Notes: generated by a model from the letters alone, not told the origin. A stretch of DNA of 64,000 nt from Halorubrum sp. GN11_10-6_MGM (GCF_005435165.1 NZ_SGUC01000004.1:87035-151034); one strand, 5' to 3'. Positions 35,906 to 50,665 are shown, numbered from the stretch's first letter. Program-made: numbers and translations.

Positions 35906-36813
35906 CTACTCGAACCCGATCCGGTCGGCCGCGCGCGGTAGACAGCCCTCCTCCGGTTCGAGGTACGAGTAGTGGTCCGCGACGAGATCCGTGACGTCGA
36001 CGTCCGCGTAGCCGTCGGGCGCGGTCGCCCCGTTCGGGAGTCCGCCGTGGCCGACCGCCCGCGTCCGGTCCGACGCGCGGTACACCCAGCCGAGGACGCG
36101 GTCGTTCCGACTGTGGAAGTTGTAGACGGGGGCGTCCAGCGCCGCGATCGCGTCGCCGTACCGGCCGTCGGCCGCGGCGCTGTCGTCCGGGACCGCGCCG
36201 CCGAACAGCGAGGCCGACGCGAGGACGCCCGTCCGCTCTCGGGCGGCGAGCTCGCGGAGCGCCGCCCCCGTCACGCGGGCGCCGAGCGAGTGGGCGAACA
36301 GGTGGACCGTTCGCCCGTCGTCGTCCGCCCACGCCGTCAGCCAGTCGGCGAGGGGTTCGCCGTTGGCGTCGGCGGTCTCCTTGGCCGCGCCCCAGTCGAC
36401 GTTCGACGCCCACGAGTAGCCGATCACGGGCGGCGCGTCGCCCTCCCCGACCGCCTCGTCGAGGGCCAGCCGAGCCGTGTACGCCTGATCGCGCGCCGAC
36501 CCGGCGTCCGCGCCGAGGCCGTGGACGTACAGGACGACGGCGTCGGCGCCGTCGAAGCCCCACATCCCGGTCCGTTCGGTCGGGTCCGACTCGTCGAGAC
36601 GGCCCCGAGTGGTCACGACCGGCTGCGCTTCGGGGGCCTCGTACCCGCCGAAATCGCCGTCCAGCTCGTTCGCGACGTAGAGGCCGCCGCCCCCGAGGAG
36701 GCCGATCGCGCCGGCGGCGCCGTACAGCAGCCGCCGGCGGGTGACGAGCCCGGAGGGATCGTCGTCGGTGGAGGTGTCCGGTGAGATGTCGGATCCACGG
36801 TCCGGACGATCAA
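35906..36813 (-). CDS. Alpha/beta hydrolase with Tat-like N-terminus; start codon out of frame
   Basis: The frame from about 36790 to 35906 encodes T-R-R-R-L-L-Y-G-A-A-G-A-I-G (a Tat-like RR signal or anchor). An alpha/beta-hydrolase domain follows: V-L-Y-V-H-G-L-G-A-D and the nucleophile elbow A-H-S-L-G-A-R. The last part, Y-N-F-H-S-R-N-D-R-V-L-G, holds the probable catalytic Asp/His region. It looks like a haloarchaeal lipase/esterase-like protein, probably exported. In this frame I find no ATG, GTG or TTG upstream of the RR motif on the near side of the promoter. A TTG at 36813 and a GTG at 36799 lie in the +1 frame. The next in-frame start (GTG 36616) would remove the signal. A one-base deletion near the 5-prime end, a sequencing error or a nonstandard start are the options. 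Confidence 0.65.
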
Positions 36814-36835
36814 ATAGCTGACGCGGCGACGGCTG

Positions 36836-36843
36836 TTTATAAA
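36836..36843. promoter_or_regulatory. Palindromic TATA box serving two divergent genes
   Basis: TTTATAAA is a perfect palindrome centred between the hydrolase gene (TTG 36813 is 26-27 bases away) and the Zn-finger gene (ATG 36863 is 23-24 bases away). Both distances fit leaderless starts, so one box may drive both directions. Confidence 0.55.
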
Positions 36844-36862
36844 CTGACCCCGTAGATCGGGT

Positions 36863-37339
36863 ATGAGCTACCCGGTCACGTACTACTGTCCGCACTGCGG
36901 GACGCTCGTCGCGCTCGAACGCGAGGGATACCTCGCGGACAAGTCGGTGACGCCGTACCCGCTGGAGGGGTGGACGTACGTCGCGCCGACGGCGCCGTTC
37001 GACGCGGAGGAGGGTGAGGGTGACGGGGGCGCGGTCGAAGGCGACGCGGTCGAGGCCGACGGCGTCCGGTTCGTCTGCGGCGAGAGCGACGGCGTCGAGT
37101 GGGACCCCCACGACGGCGTGCGCGGCACCGACGTGGGCGGCGACGAGCCGTACCGGGAGCCGGACGCCGAGGGCGTCGGCTGCGGCGAGGCCTTCTACCT
37201 CTCCTTCGTCCGCTACGACGAGGGGCGCGAGATCGACCCGCGCGCGGAGTCCGAGCCCGTCGAGATCAACCCCGATCCGCGGCCGAGCGGCCCGCGGGGA
37301 CCGAGCGGTCCCGGAAACGCCGACGACGGTTTCTGGTGA
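36863..37339 (+). CDS. Small zinc-ribbon-like protein, unknown
   Basis: The 158-residue protein starts S-Y-P-V-T-Y-Y-C-P-H-C-G, a zinc knuckle. Two more cysteines appear later (F-V-C-G near residue 73 and V-G-C-G near 110), which could complete a four-Cys site. A central acidic insert (E-E-G-E-G-D-G-G) and a Pro/Gly-rich tail are disordered. The core is F-Y-L-S-F-V-R-Y-D-E. No known function. Cytoplasmic. Confidence 0.65.
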   Translation: MSYPVTYYCPHCGTLVALEREGYLADKSVTPYPLEGWTYVAPTAPFDAEEGEGDGGAVEGDAVEADGVRFVCGESDGVEWDPHDGVRGTDVGGDEPYREPDAEGVGCGEAFYLSFVRYDEGREIDPRAESEPVEINPDPRPSGPRGPSGPGNADDGFW

Positions 37340-37418
37340 CGGTCGGATCGTCTCCCTCCCGGACGGCCACAGCGGTGGCGCCGGAAGATACTTTACTTGA
37401 ACGTCGGAACCGCCGCAC

Positions 37419-37631
37419 ATGCCCGGCAGTCGATCGAACTCCCCGCTCGGCAGCGCCGTCGGCGCGGCCGCCGCCCTCCTCGCGGTCGCTCTCCTCGCGT
37501 TGAACCGCTGGACCGACCTGAACGTCCCGTACGGCTACGATTCGGGTAGTACCGCACTGTTCCTCGTCGGGGCGGTCGCGGCCGTCGTCGCGGTCGCCGT
37601 CGTCGGATACCGCTACGTCGCGGCCGAGTGA
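37419..37631 (+). CDS. Small two-helix membrane protein, unknown
   Basis: The 70-residue product has a short polar start, a helix at about 11-27 (V-G-A-A-A-A-L-L-A-V-A-L-L-A-L), a loop with N-V-P-Y-G-Y-D-S and a second helix at about 45-64 ending R-Y-V-A-A-E. A TACTTTACTT stretch about 30 bases upstream may be its promoter. I do not recognise it. Confidence 0.6.
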   Translation: MPGSRSNSPLGSAVGAAAALLAVALLALNRWTDLNVPYGYDSGSTALFLVGAVAAVVAVAVVGYRYVAAE

Positions 37632-37693
37632 GTGCTCGCGGCGCTCGGGACGAACAGCCAAACCCCTTAAACGGGGAGCGAGTAGCCTCGCGC

Positions 37694-38632
37694 ATGGAAA
37701 GCATCAACCGGACCGCGATCGAGCTGGTCGACGAGGCGCTCGACTTCGCCGGCGAGCTGGACGTCGTCGGCTACGAGCTGGACAACGGCGCCACGGTCGT
37801 CGACTTCGGGGTCGACGCGGCCGGCGGCGTCGAGGCGGGACTGCTGCTCGCCGAGATACAGACGGCCGGGCTGGCGAACCTCCGGACCCGGATGGGCGAG
37901 CTCGCCGGCGCGCCGCGCCAGTACGTCGAGCTGTCGACCGACCACCCCGCCGTCGCCCTGCTCTGCTCGCAGAAGGCCGGCTGGGAAGTGACCACGGAGA
38001 GCGGCTTCGAGGGGCTCGGCTCGGGGCCGGCCCGGGCCTTGGTCGGCCGCGAGACCGAGTTCGAACGGGTCGGCTACTACGACTCCGCCGAGTTCGCCAC
38101 GCTCGCGATCGAGTCGACGGCGCTGCCAGACGAGGAAGTCGCCGAACAGGTCGCCGAGCTGGCCGAGGTCGACGCCGAGGGCGTGTTCCTCCCGACCTTC
38201 GCCACCGGCTCGACCGCCGGCTCCGTCACCACCGCGGCCCGCGCCGCCGAACTCGCGGTCTTCCGCCTGCTGGAGGTCGGCTACGAGCCCACGGACGTGC
38301 TCCACGCGTCCGGGTCCGCGCCGATCGCGCCCCCGACCCGCGACGAGACGGAGGCGATGGGCCGAACGAACGACGCCCTCGCGTACGGGGGCGAGGTCCA
38401 CCTCCAAGTCGCGCGCGACGACGACCGCTTCGACGAGATCGTCTCGACCGCGGGCGAGGAGTACGGCACTCCCTTCGTCGAGGTGTTCGAGGACGCCGAC
38501 TGGGACTTCTACGACGTCCCCGAGAGCGTGTTCGCCCCCGCGCAGGTCACCGTCGACGTCGTCGACGGCCCGGTCTACACCGTCGGCGAGACGAACGAGG
38601 AACTGCTCGCGGAGTCGTTCGGCTACCGCTGA
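37694..38632 (+). CDS. mch: Methenyltetrahydromethanopterin cyclohydrolase
   Basis: The 312-residue protein starts E-S-I-N-R-T-A-I-E-L-V-D-E-A and follows Mch throughout: Y-E-L-D-N-G-A-T-V-V-D-F-G, G-L-L-L-A-E-I-Q-T-A-G, and later R-T-N-D-A-L-A-Y-G. In methanogens it opens the methenyl ring of tetrahydromethanopterin. Haloarchaea keep Mch although they are not methanogens and use folate-type C1 carriers, so the role here is C1 interconversion on a pterin. A CCTTAAAC box lies 25 bases before this ATG, and the longer frame would start before it. It is followed at 27 bases by an unknown gene on the same strand. Confidence 0.92.
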   Translation: MESINRTAIELVDEALDFAGELDVVGYELDNGATVVDFGVDAAGGVEAGLLLAEIQTAGLANLRTRMGELAGAPRQYVELSTDHPAVALLCSQKAGWEVTTESGFEGLGSGPARALVGRETEFERVGYYDSAEFATLAIESTALPDEEVAEQVAELAEVDAEGVFLPTFATGSTAGSVTTAARAAELAVFRLLEVGYEPTDVLHASGSAPIAPPTRDETEAMGRTNDALAYGGEVHLQVARDDDRFDEIVSTAGEEYGTPFVEVFEDADWDFYDVPESVFAPAQVTVDVVDGPVYTVGETNEELLAESFGYR

Positions 38633-38659
38633 ACGCGTTTCACGACACCGACCGCACCG

Positions 38660-39181
38660 ATGCGACTCAAACCCGTCCCCGAACCGCCGGCCGACCTCGA
38701 CGCGCTCCGCGAGTTCCAACGCGCGGTTCCGCTCGTCCCCGGCGACACCGACGACTGCTGCGCCCGGCTCGTGCGGCGCTGTGACCTCCCCGACCGCCAG
38801 ACCGCGAACGACTGGCTCGCGTTCCTGCGCGCGCTCGGGCTGGCCGATGAGACCTCGCGGGGGTTCGTCCGCGCCGACGCCGAGCCGACCCCCGAGCGCG
38901 TCCGCGAGGGCCTCCGGGAAGCCGTCCTGTTCGTCCCGGAAGCGCTAGACGCCCTCCGCGCCGCCACGCCGGAGGACCCGCTGACCGCCGCCGACCTGTT
39001 CGCGGCGACCCGCGATAGGGTCCCGCGACACGACCGCGCTCGCGACGCCGACTGGGAGGCGACGTGGCGCGACCGCGCGGCCCGCCTGCTCGGGTGGCTC
39101 GCGCTCGTCGACCTCGCGGCGCCGGTCGAGCGGACGCCGGGAGAGCCGACCAAGGGGTACGTCGCCGGCGACGCGCTCTGA
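38660..39181 (+). CDS. Hypothetical protein downstream of mch
   Basis: The 173-residue product is helical and soluble, with many Arg and Asp (R-L-V-R-R-C-D-L-P; F-L-R-A-L-G-L-A-D-E). It has no signal peptide, membrane helix or known motif. The T-A-N-D-W-L-A-F-L-R-A-L-G-L region looks like a small helix-turn-helix, weakly. Its position, 27 bases after mch on the same strand, suggests cotranscription. Confidence 0.65.
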   Translation: MRLKPVPEPPADLDALREFQRAVPLVPGDTDDCCARLVRRCDLPDRQTANDWLAFLRALGLADETSRGFVRADAEPTPERVREGLREAVLFVPEALDALRAATPEDPLTAADLFAATRDRVPRHDRARDADWEATWRDRAARLLGWLALVDLAAPVERTPGEPTKGYVAGDAL

Positions 39182-39280
39182 CTCGGTCTCGGCGCGCCTT
39201 CGCTCTCGGCTGTCCCCGGCTCCCTCGGCCGTCTCGGCTCCCGCAACAAGCCTTTTACTCGCCCCCGGAGAGTGAGCCAC

Positions 39281-40474
39281 ATGGGACGCTTCGACGGGCG
39301 CACGGTCCGCTACGAGCCGACGAGCGTCAAGGACCTGCTCGTCGAGATGAAAGACACCGCGGAGCTGCTGATCGACCTGTCGTACTCGGCGGTCCTCCAC
39401 GCGAGCCCGACGGTCGCACACGAGGTGGTCGAGCTCGAACACCGGATGGACGTGCTCCAGCTGCGCGCCCGGATGAGCCTGATGCTCGCGGCGCGGAATC
39501 CGAGCGAAGCGGAGACGCTGGCTCCCGTCCTCGGCGTGGTCGGCGCCGCGGAGAAGATCTCGGACGCGGCCGGCGACATCGCGCAGATCGTCACCGAGGA
39601 GATCGGGCTCCCCGACGCGATGCGCGGCGCGCTGTCGGCGGGCGTCGAGACGCTCGTCCGCGGGACCGTGACCGCCGACTCGACGTACGCCGACCGGTCG
39701 CTGAAGGCGATCGACCTCGAGTCGGAGACCGGCGTCCGCGTCATCGCCGTCCGGCGCGACGAGGACTGGATCCTGAACCCCGGGCGGGACACCCGACTGA
39801 AGTCGGGCGACGTGACGCTGCTGCGCGGCCCCGAGGCGGGCGTCGCCGACGTCTACCCCGAACTGAGCGGCGAGCCGTTCGAACTCGACCCGCCGCCGGA
39901 GCCCGAGATCGACGACCTCGAACGCGCGGTCGACTCGATCGTGTTGATGAAGAACCTCTCCGAGCTCGCCGTCGACCTCGCGTACGGCTCGGTCCTCTTC
40001 GACAACGAGGAGCTGGCGGAGGAGGTGAACAACCTGGAGATCGAGGTGGACGCCCTCCAGTCCCGGTTCGAGGCGTGGACGTTGCGCGCCGCGGCCGAGG
40101 CGGACGACCCGGTGTCGCTGCGCGGCCTGATCCACCTCGGCGTCGCGACCGAGGAGATATCCGACGCCGCGCTGGCGATCACCGAGGGGGTCCGGCGCGA
40201 CCTCGACGTCCACCCGATCGTGGAGATGGCGGTCCAGGAGTCCGACGAGATAATCGCCCGCACGGTCGTCGCCGAGGGGAGCGCGCTCGACGGGACCGCG
40301 GTCGCCGACGGCGTGCCCGCGACGGACATCTCGACGAGCGTCCTCGCGGTCCGGCGGCCGGACGAGGGGTGGCTGGTCGGACACGACATCGACACCACGC
40401 TCCGGGGCGGCGACGTGATCATCTCGAAGGGGACCCGGACCTCGGCGGAGGAGTTCGATGCCCTCGCGGCGTGA
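39281..40474 (+). CDS. PhoU and TrkA_C domain regulatory protein of ion transport
   Basis: The 397-residue soluble protein contains two copies of the same module: a PhoU-like helical bundle (V-K-D-L-L-V-E-M-K-D-T-A-E-L-L-I-D-L at about 12-30, and again I-V-L-M-K-N-L-S-E-L-A-V-D-L near 222) followed by a TrkA_C domain (V-I-A-V-R-R-D-E and V-L-A-V-R-R-P-D). The internal duplication is clear by eye. Such proteins are annotated as potassium-channel family and probably gate Trk-type or channel K+ uptake by ligand binding. A CTTTTACT box 26 bases upstream supports ATG 39281 over a GTG nine bases earlier. Confidence 0.85.
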   Translation: MGRFDGRTVRYEPTSVKDLLVEMKDTAELLIDLSYSAVLHASPTVAHEVVELEHRMDVLQLRARMSLMLAARNPSEAETLAPVLGVVGAAEKISDAAGDIAQIVTEEIGLPDAMRGALSAGVETLVRGTVTADSTYADRSLKAIDLESETGVRVIAVRRDEDWILNPGRDTRLKSGDVTLLRGPEAGVADVYPELSGEPFELDPPPEPEIDDLERAVDSIVLMKNLSELAVDLAYGSVLFDNEELAEEVNNLEIEVDALQSRFEAWTLRAAAEADDPVSLRGLIHLGVATEEISDAALAITEGVRRDLDVHPIVEMAVQESDEIIARTVVAEGSALDGTAVADGVPATDISTSVLAVRRPDEGWLVGHDIDTTLRGGDVIISKGTRTSAEEFDALAA

Positions 40475-40841
40475 GGGCGGGGAGGCAGCGGCGGCGCCCT
40501 CCGACCCCGACGCCCTCGCGAGGGCCTACTACGACGCGCTCGACGCCGGCGAGTACGACCGGCTGCGGTCGCTGCTCGCCCCCGAGTTCGTCCAGCGACG
40601 CCCGGACCGAACCTTCGAGGGTCGCGACCGCTTCGTCGCGTCCATGCGCGACGAACGGCCGAACACCGACACGACCCACGCCGTCGAGCGCGTCTATCCC
40701 GCCGGTCCCGGCGTGGCGGTCCGCGGCCGGCTGCTCGACGCGGACGGCGAAGTGCTGTTCGCGTTCGTCGACGTCTTCTCGGTCGAAAACGGACGGCTGC
40801 GGTCGTTGGAGACGTACGCGGCGGATTCCGCGGGCGACTGA
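40458..40841 (+). CDS. SnoaL/NTF2-like protein
   Basis: The 127-residue protein has the cone-shaped NTF2 fold pattern: A-L-A-R-A-Y-Y-D-A-L-D-A-G-E-Y-D-R-L, L-A-P-E-F-V-Q-R-R-P, G-R-D-R-F-V and F-V-D-V-F-S-V-E-N-G-R-L. Members bind or convert small hydrophobic ligands; none is indicated here. It overlaps the previous gene by 17 bases, so the two are translationally linked. Confidence 0.78.
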   Translation: MPSRREGGEAAAAPSDPDALARAYYDALDAGEYDRLRSLLAPEFVQRRPDRTFEGRDRFVASMRDERPNTDTTHAVERVYPAGPGVAVRGRLLDADGEVLFAFVDVFSVENGRLRSLETYAADSAGD

Positions 40842-40873
40842 GAGCCGCCGTCCCGACTGAACTGCCGCCGTAC

Positions 40874-42085
40874 CTACCAGGCGGCGCGCAACACGCCGAG
40901 GACGCCCTCTGAGGTCGCGTCGAGGCCCGGCGGCGCGCGCTCCATCGGCGGGTCCGCGGCGACGAACTCGGCGATCGCCGGCAGGTCCGCCTCGTCGGTC
41001 TCGGGCAGGTCCCGGAGCCGGCTGGGTACGTCGAGCGCGTCGCGGACCGCGGCGACCGCCTCGACGACGTCCTCGGCGATCGCGTCGTCGCCGCGACCGT
41101 CGGTCGGGACCCCCAGTCCGGCCGCCAGCGCCCGGCGGCTCGCGTCGACCTCGTCGAAGAGGTACGCCAGCGCGTGGGGCGCGACGACCGCGTGGATCGC
41201 GCCCTGCTGGACGTCGTAGCGCCGGGCGAACCCGTGACCGAACGCGTGGATCACGCTGATCTTGCGGTCGAGCTGGACGAGCAGCGCTCCCACGACCGCG
41301 CGGTCGGTCGCGTCCTCGCCGCCCGGCTGGTCGCCCGCCACGCGAGGCAGCGCGTCCGAGAGGAGTCGGAGCCCGTGGACGGCGGCCGCGTCGCTCACGG
41401 GGTCGGCGTCGCTGGCGTACGGCGTCTCGATCCCCTTGTTGAAGCCGTTCATCGCCGACCCGGCGAGCACGGAGGTCGGCGTCGTCTCGAACAGCGCCGG
41501 GTCGGCCACGTCCGCGATCGGCCACGCGCCGCTCCCGCTGACGTTCACCGGCTGGCCGGTCGGTGATTCGTCGGCGGCGAACACCTCCAGCGATCCGCCG
41601 GTGGAGACGTCCGCGCCGGCGAACGTCGTCGGCACGACGACGAACGGCAGGGCGGGACCGCTCTCGGGTGCGAGGTCGCCGAGCGCCTCCGGTCCCGCCT
41701 CGGCGTCGGTGCGCAGGTCGTCGAGGTCCCGGCCGTCCGCCGCGAGGAGCGTCGCCTGTCTGGCAATATCGAGGCTGGCGCCGCCGCCGACCGCGACGAG
41801 GACGTCCGCGCCGACCTCGTCGCGCGCGTCGAGCAGGTCGTAGGCGGTCTCGACCCGCTTCTCGGGGGTGGTCCCGTCGAAGACGCCGGCGAGGCGGTCG
41901 CCGAGCCCCTCCCGAATCGGGTCCATCAGCGCGTCGTTCGCGCCCGTGTTCGAGCCGCAGACGATCAGCGCGTCGCCGAGGCCGCGCTCGCCGAGCCAGT
42001 CGCCGAGGTCGGCGACGCGGCCGCGTCCGTACCGGATCTCGCAGCCGCGGTGAACGTGTTCGAAGGAGTCCGCGATCGGTAGCAT
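40874..42085 (-). CDS. Iron-type alcohol dehydrogenase (glycerol dehydrogenase/maleylacetate reductase relative)
   Basis: The 403-residue protein has the family III dehydrogenase plan: Rossmann segment A-L-I-V-C-G-S-N-T-G, V-A-V-G-G-G-A-S-L-D (nucleotide motif), V-V-P-T-T-F-A-G-A-D-V-S and metal site H-A-F-G-H-G-F-A-R-R with a later H-A-V-V-A-P-H. It oxidises or reduces a small alcohol or carbonyl with NAD(P); substrate unknown. ATG 42085 gives the usual N-terminus; a GTG at 42136 would add 17 residues. Divergent from gyrB. Confidence 0.8.
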   Translation of the reverse strand: MLPIADSFEHVHRGCEIRYGRGRVADLGDWLGERGLGDALIVCGSNTGANDALMDPIREGLGDRLAGVFDGTTPEKRVETAYDLLDARDEVGADVLVAVGGGASLDIARQATLLAADGRDLDDLRTDAEAGPEALGDLAPESGPALPFVVVPTTFAGADVSTGGSLEVFAADESPTGQPVNVSGSGAWPIADVADPALFETTPTSVLAGSAMNGFNKGIETPYASDADPVSDAAAVHGLRLLSDALPRVAGDQPGGEDATDRAVVGALLVQLDRKISVIHAFGHGFARRYDVQQGAIHAVVAPHALAYLFDEVDASRRALAAGLGVPTDGRGDDAIAEDVVEAVAAVRDALDVPSRLRDLPETDEADLPAIAEFVAADPPMERAPPGLDATSEGVLGVLRAAW

Positions 42086-42184
42086 CGCGGAGGGGTACGC
42101 GGCGCCGCGGCTTGTAGCTGTGGGAACGATAGGCACACGACGGGCGCCGTGTATTCGTCCTCACGCGCGCGGGCGTGCGCCGGG

Positions 42185-42190
42185 TTTATA
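42185..42190 (+). promoter_or_regulatory. TATA box of the gyrBA operon
   Basis: GTTTATAACCC with the core TTTATA lies about 34 bases before the gyrB ATG. This allows a leader of about eight bases. The same box read in reverse may serve the divergent dehydrogenase. Confidence 0.45.
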
Positions 42191-42215
42191 ACCCGACGGC
42201 AACTAGCGAGGGTAA

Positions 42216-48322
<6,107 letters not shown>

Positions 48323-48405
48323 CGGACCGAAATACGGCTTCCTTTTGGCGGTCTCACGCCCTCGCGGTGTGCGGGGTTGAGTTGTCGCCCCGACGACCGA
48401 TCGCC

Positions 48406-48538
48406 GTGGACCGACGCCGACTCCTCGCCGCGAGCGCCGGCGGGCTCGCCGCCGCGGCCGCGGGCTGTCTCGGAACGGGCGCCGACTGGGAGGGCCGAGG
48501 CCGTCGAAGTCGCGGGCGAGTGCGTCGATCCGCGGTGA
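48406..48538 (+). pseudogene. Decayed 5-prime end of a Tat lipoprotein gene
   Basis: After a GTG, the sequence codes D-R-R-R-L-L-A-A-S-A-G-G-L-A and a lipobox-like A-G-C-L-G-T-G, a perfect Tat lipoprotein signal. The frame then runs into nonsense-looking Arg/Gly text. A shift of one base near 48490 gives A-E-A-V-E-V-A-G-E-C-V-D-P-R and a stop at 48536-48538. This looks like a truncated, frameshifted relic. Chance resemblance in GC-rich DNA cannot be excluded. Confidence 0.4.
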
Positions 48539-48586
48539 GTCTTTCAGGAAAATTACTTACTGTCGCCGCGAAAATCACCGGGCGAG

Positions 48587-50665
48587 ATGGACCAGTACGA
48601 AGGGATAGACGAGGTCGTCCACGAGCCGAGCGCGGCGTTCGCCGAGTCGACCAACGTCGCCGCGTTCATGCGCGAGTACGGGATCGACGACTACGAGGCG
48701 CTCATCGAGCGCACCACCTCGGCGGTCGCGGGCGAGCCCGAGTCGGGCGTCGACTGGTTCTGGGACGAGATCGTCGACTACCTCGACATCGACTTCTACA
48801 CCGACTACGACGCGGTTCGCGACGACGCCGACGGCCCGCAGTTCTCCGACTGGTACCCCGGCGGCGAGATCAACGTCGCGCACAACGTCGTCGACCGCCA
48901 CGGGGCGGTCGATTCGCCGAACCGCAACCGCGTCGCGCTGATCTGGGAGGGCGAGCCCGGCGACGTCCGGGAGATCACCTTTCACGAGCTTCGCCGGCAG
49001 AGCAATCGCGTCGCGAACTACCTGACCGAGGCGGGGATCGAGACCGGCGACACCGTCGGGCTGTACATGCCGATGGTGCCGGAGGTCGTCTCGATCCTCT
49101 ACGGCTGCCTGAAGGTCGGCGCGATCGCCGTGCCGATCTTCTCCGGCTTCGGCCGCGAAGCGACCGCGACGCGGATCGACGACGCGGAGCCCGCGGTGCT
49201 CTTCACCGGGGACGGCTTCTACCGCCGGGGCAGCGAGGTCCGGCTGAAGGCGACCGCCGACGACGCGATCGCGGACGCGGGCAACGTCGAGGAGGTAGTC
49301 GTGTACGACCGACTGGGCGCGACGCCGGCCGCCGACGCGGACGCCGACACCGACGCGGAGCCCGTCCCGTGGCACGCCGACCGCGACCGCACGTGGGACG
49401 AGGCGGTCGGTTCGCAGCCGTCGACGTACGAGACGAAGCGCCTCCCGAGCGACCAGGAGTCGATGCTGCTGTACTCCTCGGGGACGACCGGGACGCCGAA
49501 GGGGATCGTCCACACCCACGCTGGCGTCCTCACGCAGTGCGCCAAGGAGATCCACTTCGGCTTCGACCAGAAGCCCGCGGACCGGTTCTTCTGGGTCTCC
49601 GACATCGGCTGGATGATGGGGCCGTGGACGCTGATCGGCAACCACGCGTTCGGCGGGACGGTGGTGATGTACGAGGGCGCGCCCGACCACCCGGAACCGG
49701 ACCGCTTCTGGGAGATGATCGACCGACACGGGATCACGCAGTTCGGCATCTCGCCGACCGCGATCCGCGCGCTCCGCAAGCACGGCAGCCGTCAGACTGC
49801 GTCTGACGAGCCATCCGACTCCGATGGAGTCGGAGACGACGAGTGGGTCGAGGGGCACGACCTCTCCTCGCTCAGAGTGTTGGGCTCGACGGGCGAGCCG
49901 TGGGACCCCGAATCGTGGCGCTGGTTCTACGACGCGGTCGGCGGCGGCGAGTGCCCCATCATCAACATTTCCGGCGGGACGGAGATCTGCGGCTGCTTCC
50001 TGATGCCGATGCCGAATCAACCCCTCAAACCCTGTACCCTCGGCGGCCCGGGGCTCGGGATGGACATCGACATCGTCGACGAGACGGGCGAGTCGGTTCG
50101 GGAGTCCGGCGAACGCGGCTACCTCGTCGCTCGCGACTCCTGTCCTTCGATGACGAAGTCGCTGTGGTCGGGCGATGAGCGCTACTTGGAGGAGTACTGG
50201 TCGACGTGGCCCGACCTCTGGGACCACGGCGACTTCGCGCAGAAGGACGCCGACGGCTTCTGGTTCCTCCACGGCCGCGCCGACGACGCCCTCAACGTCG
50301 CGGGCCGGAAGGTCGGCCCGGCCGAGATCGAGGGCGTGCTCATCGACCACGACGCGGTCAATCAGGCCGCCGCCGTCGGCGTCCCGGACGACACCACCGG
50401 CACCGCGGTCGTCGCGTACGTCGTCCTCGAACCGGGCGTCGAGCCGAGCGACGACCTCCGCGAGGAGCTCCGCGCGCTGGTCGGCGACGAACACGGCAAG
50501 CCGTTCCGGCCGCGCGAGCTGCTGTTCGTCGACGCCTTCCCGAAGACGCAGTCGGGGAAGATCATCCGCCGCGCGATCGAGTCGGTGTACGTCGGCGAGG
50601 ACCCCGGAGACCTCTCCTCGATGGAGAACCCCGAGGCGCTCGAATCGCTTCGGGACCCGGTCTGA
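48587..50665 (+). CDS. Acetyl-/acyl-CoA synthetase (AMP-forming)
   Basis: The 692-residue protein has an Acs-type N-terminus (W-F-W-D-E-I-V-D-Y, then F-S-D-W-Y-P-G-G). The AMP-binding motif is L-L-Y-S-S-G-T-T-G-T-P-K-G. Further Acs motifs are G-S-T-G-E-P-W-D-P-E-S-W and the C-terminal Lys loop T-Q-S-G-K-I-I-R-R-A. That Lys is the usual acetylation-controlled residue. It makes acetyl-CoA, or another short acyl-CoA, from the acid and ATP. A 17-residue insert between K-H-G and D-D-E-W-V-E is encoded by two perfect hairpins (49790-49833) and is probably species-specific. Confidence 0.88.
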   Translation: MDQYEGIDEVVHEPSAAFAESTNVAAFMREYGIDDYEALIERTTSAVAGEPESGVDWFWDEIVDYLDIDFYTDYDAVRDDADGPQFSDWYPGGEINVAHNVVDRHGAVDSPNRNRVALIWEGEPGDVREITFHELRRQSNRVANYLTEAGIETGDTVGLYMPMVPEVVSILYGCLKVGAIAVPIFSGFGREATATRIDDAEPAVLFTGDGFYRRGSEVRLKATADDAIADAGNVEEVVVYDRLGATPAADADADTDAEPVPWHADRDRTWDEAVGSQPSTYETKRLPSDQESMLLYSSGTTGTPKGIVHTHAGVLTQCAKEIHFGFDQKPADRFFWVSDIGWMMGPWTLIGNHAFGGTVVMYEGAPDHPEPDRFWEMIDRHGITQFGISPTAIRALRKHGSRQTASDEPSDSDGVGDDEWVEGHDLSSLRVLGSTGEPWDPESWRWFYDAVGGGECPIINISGGTEICGCFLMPMPNQPLKPCTLGGPGLGMDIDIVDETGESVRESGERGYLVARDSCPSMTKSLWSGDERYLEEYWSTWPDLWDHGDFAQKDADGFWFLHGRADDALNVAGRKVGPAEIEGVLIDHDAVNQAAAVGVPDDTTGTAVVAYVVLEPGVEPSDDLREELRALVGDEHGKPFRPRELLFVDAFPKTQSGKIIRRAIESVYVGEDPGDLSSMENPEALESLRDPV
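49790..49833. repeat. Two tandem palindromes inserted in the acyl-CoA synthetase gene
   Basis: The first stem-loop has a 7-base stem (49790-49796 with 49802-49808) and loop CTGCG. The second has an 8-base perfect stem (49815-49822 with 49826-49833) and loop GAT. Together with their spacer they encode a Ser/Asp-rich insert in a loop of the enzyme. The first core, ACTGCGT, matches cores of the hairpins at 52733-52899 and 29653-29669. Confidence 0.7.

Noticed and set aside
48367..49806. Plus-strand frame of 479 codons overlapping the acyl-CoA synthetase
   Set aside because: Beyond the first 45 codons it is Arg-rich shadow text of the synthetase. Only the Tat-signal start was kept, as a relic.
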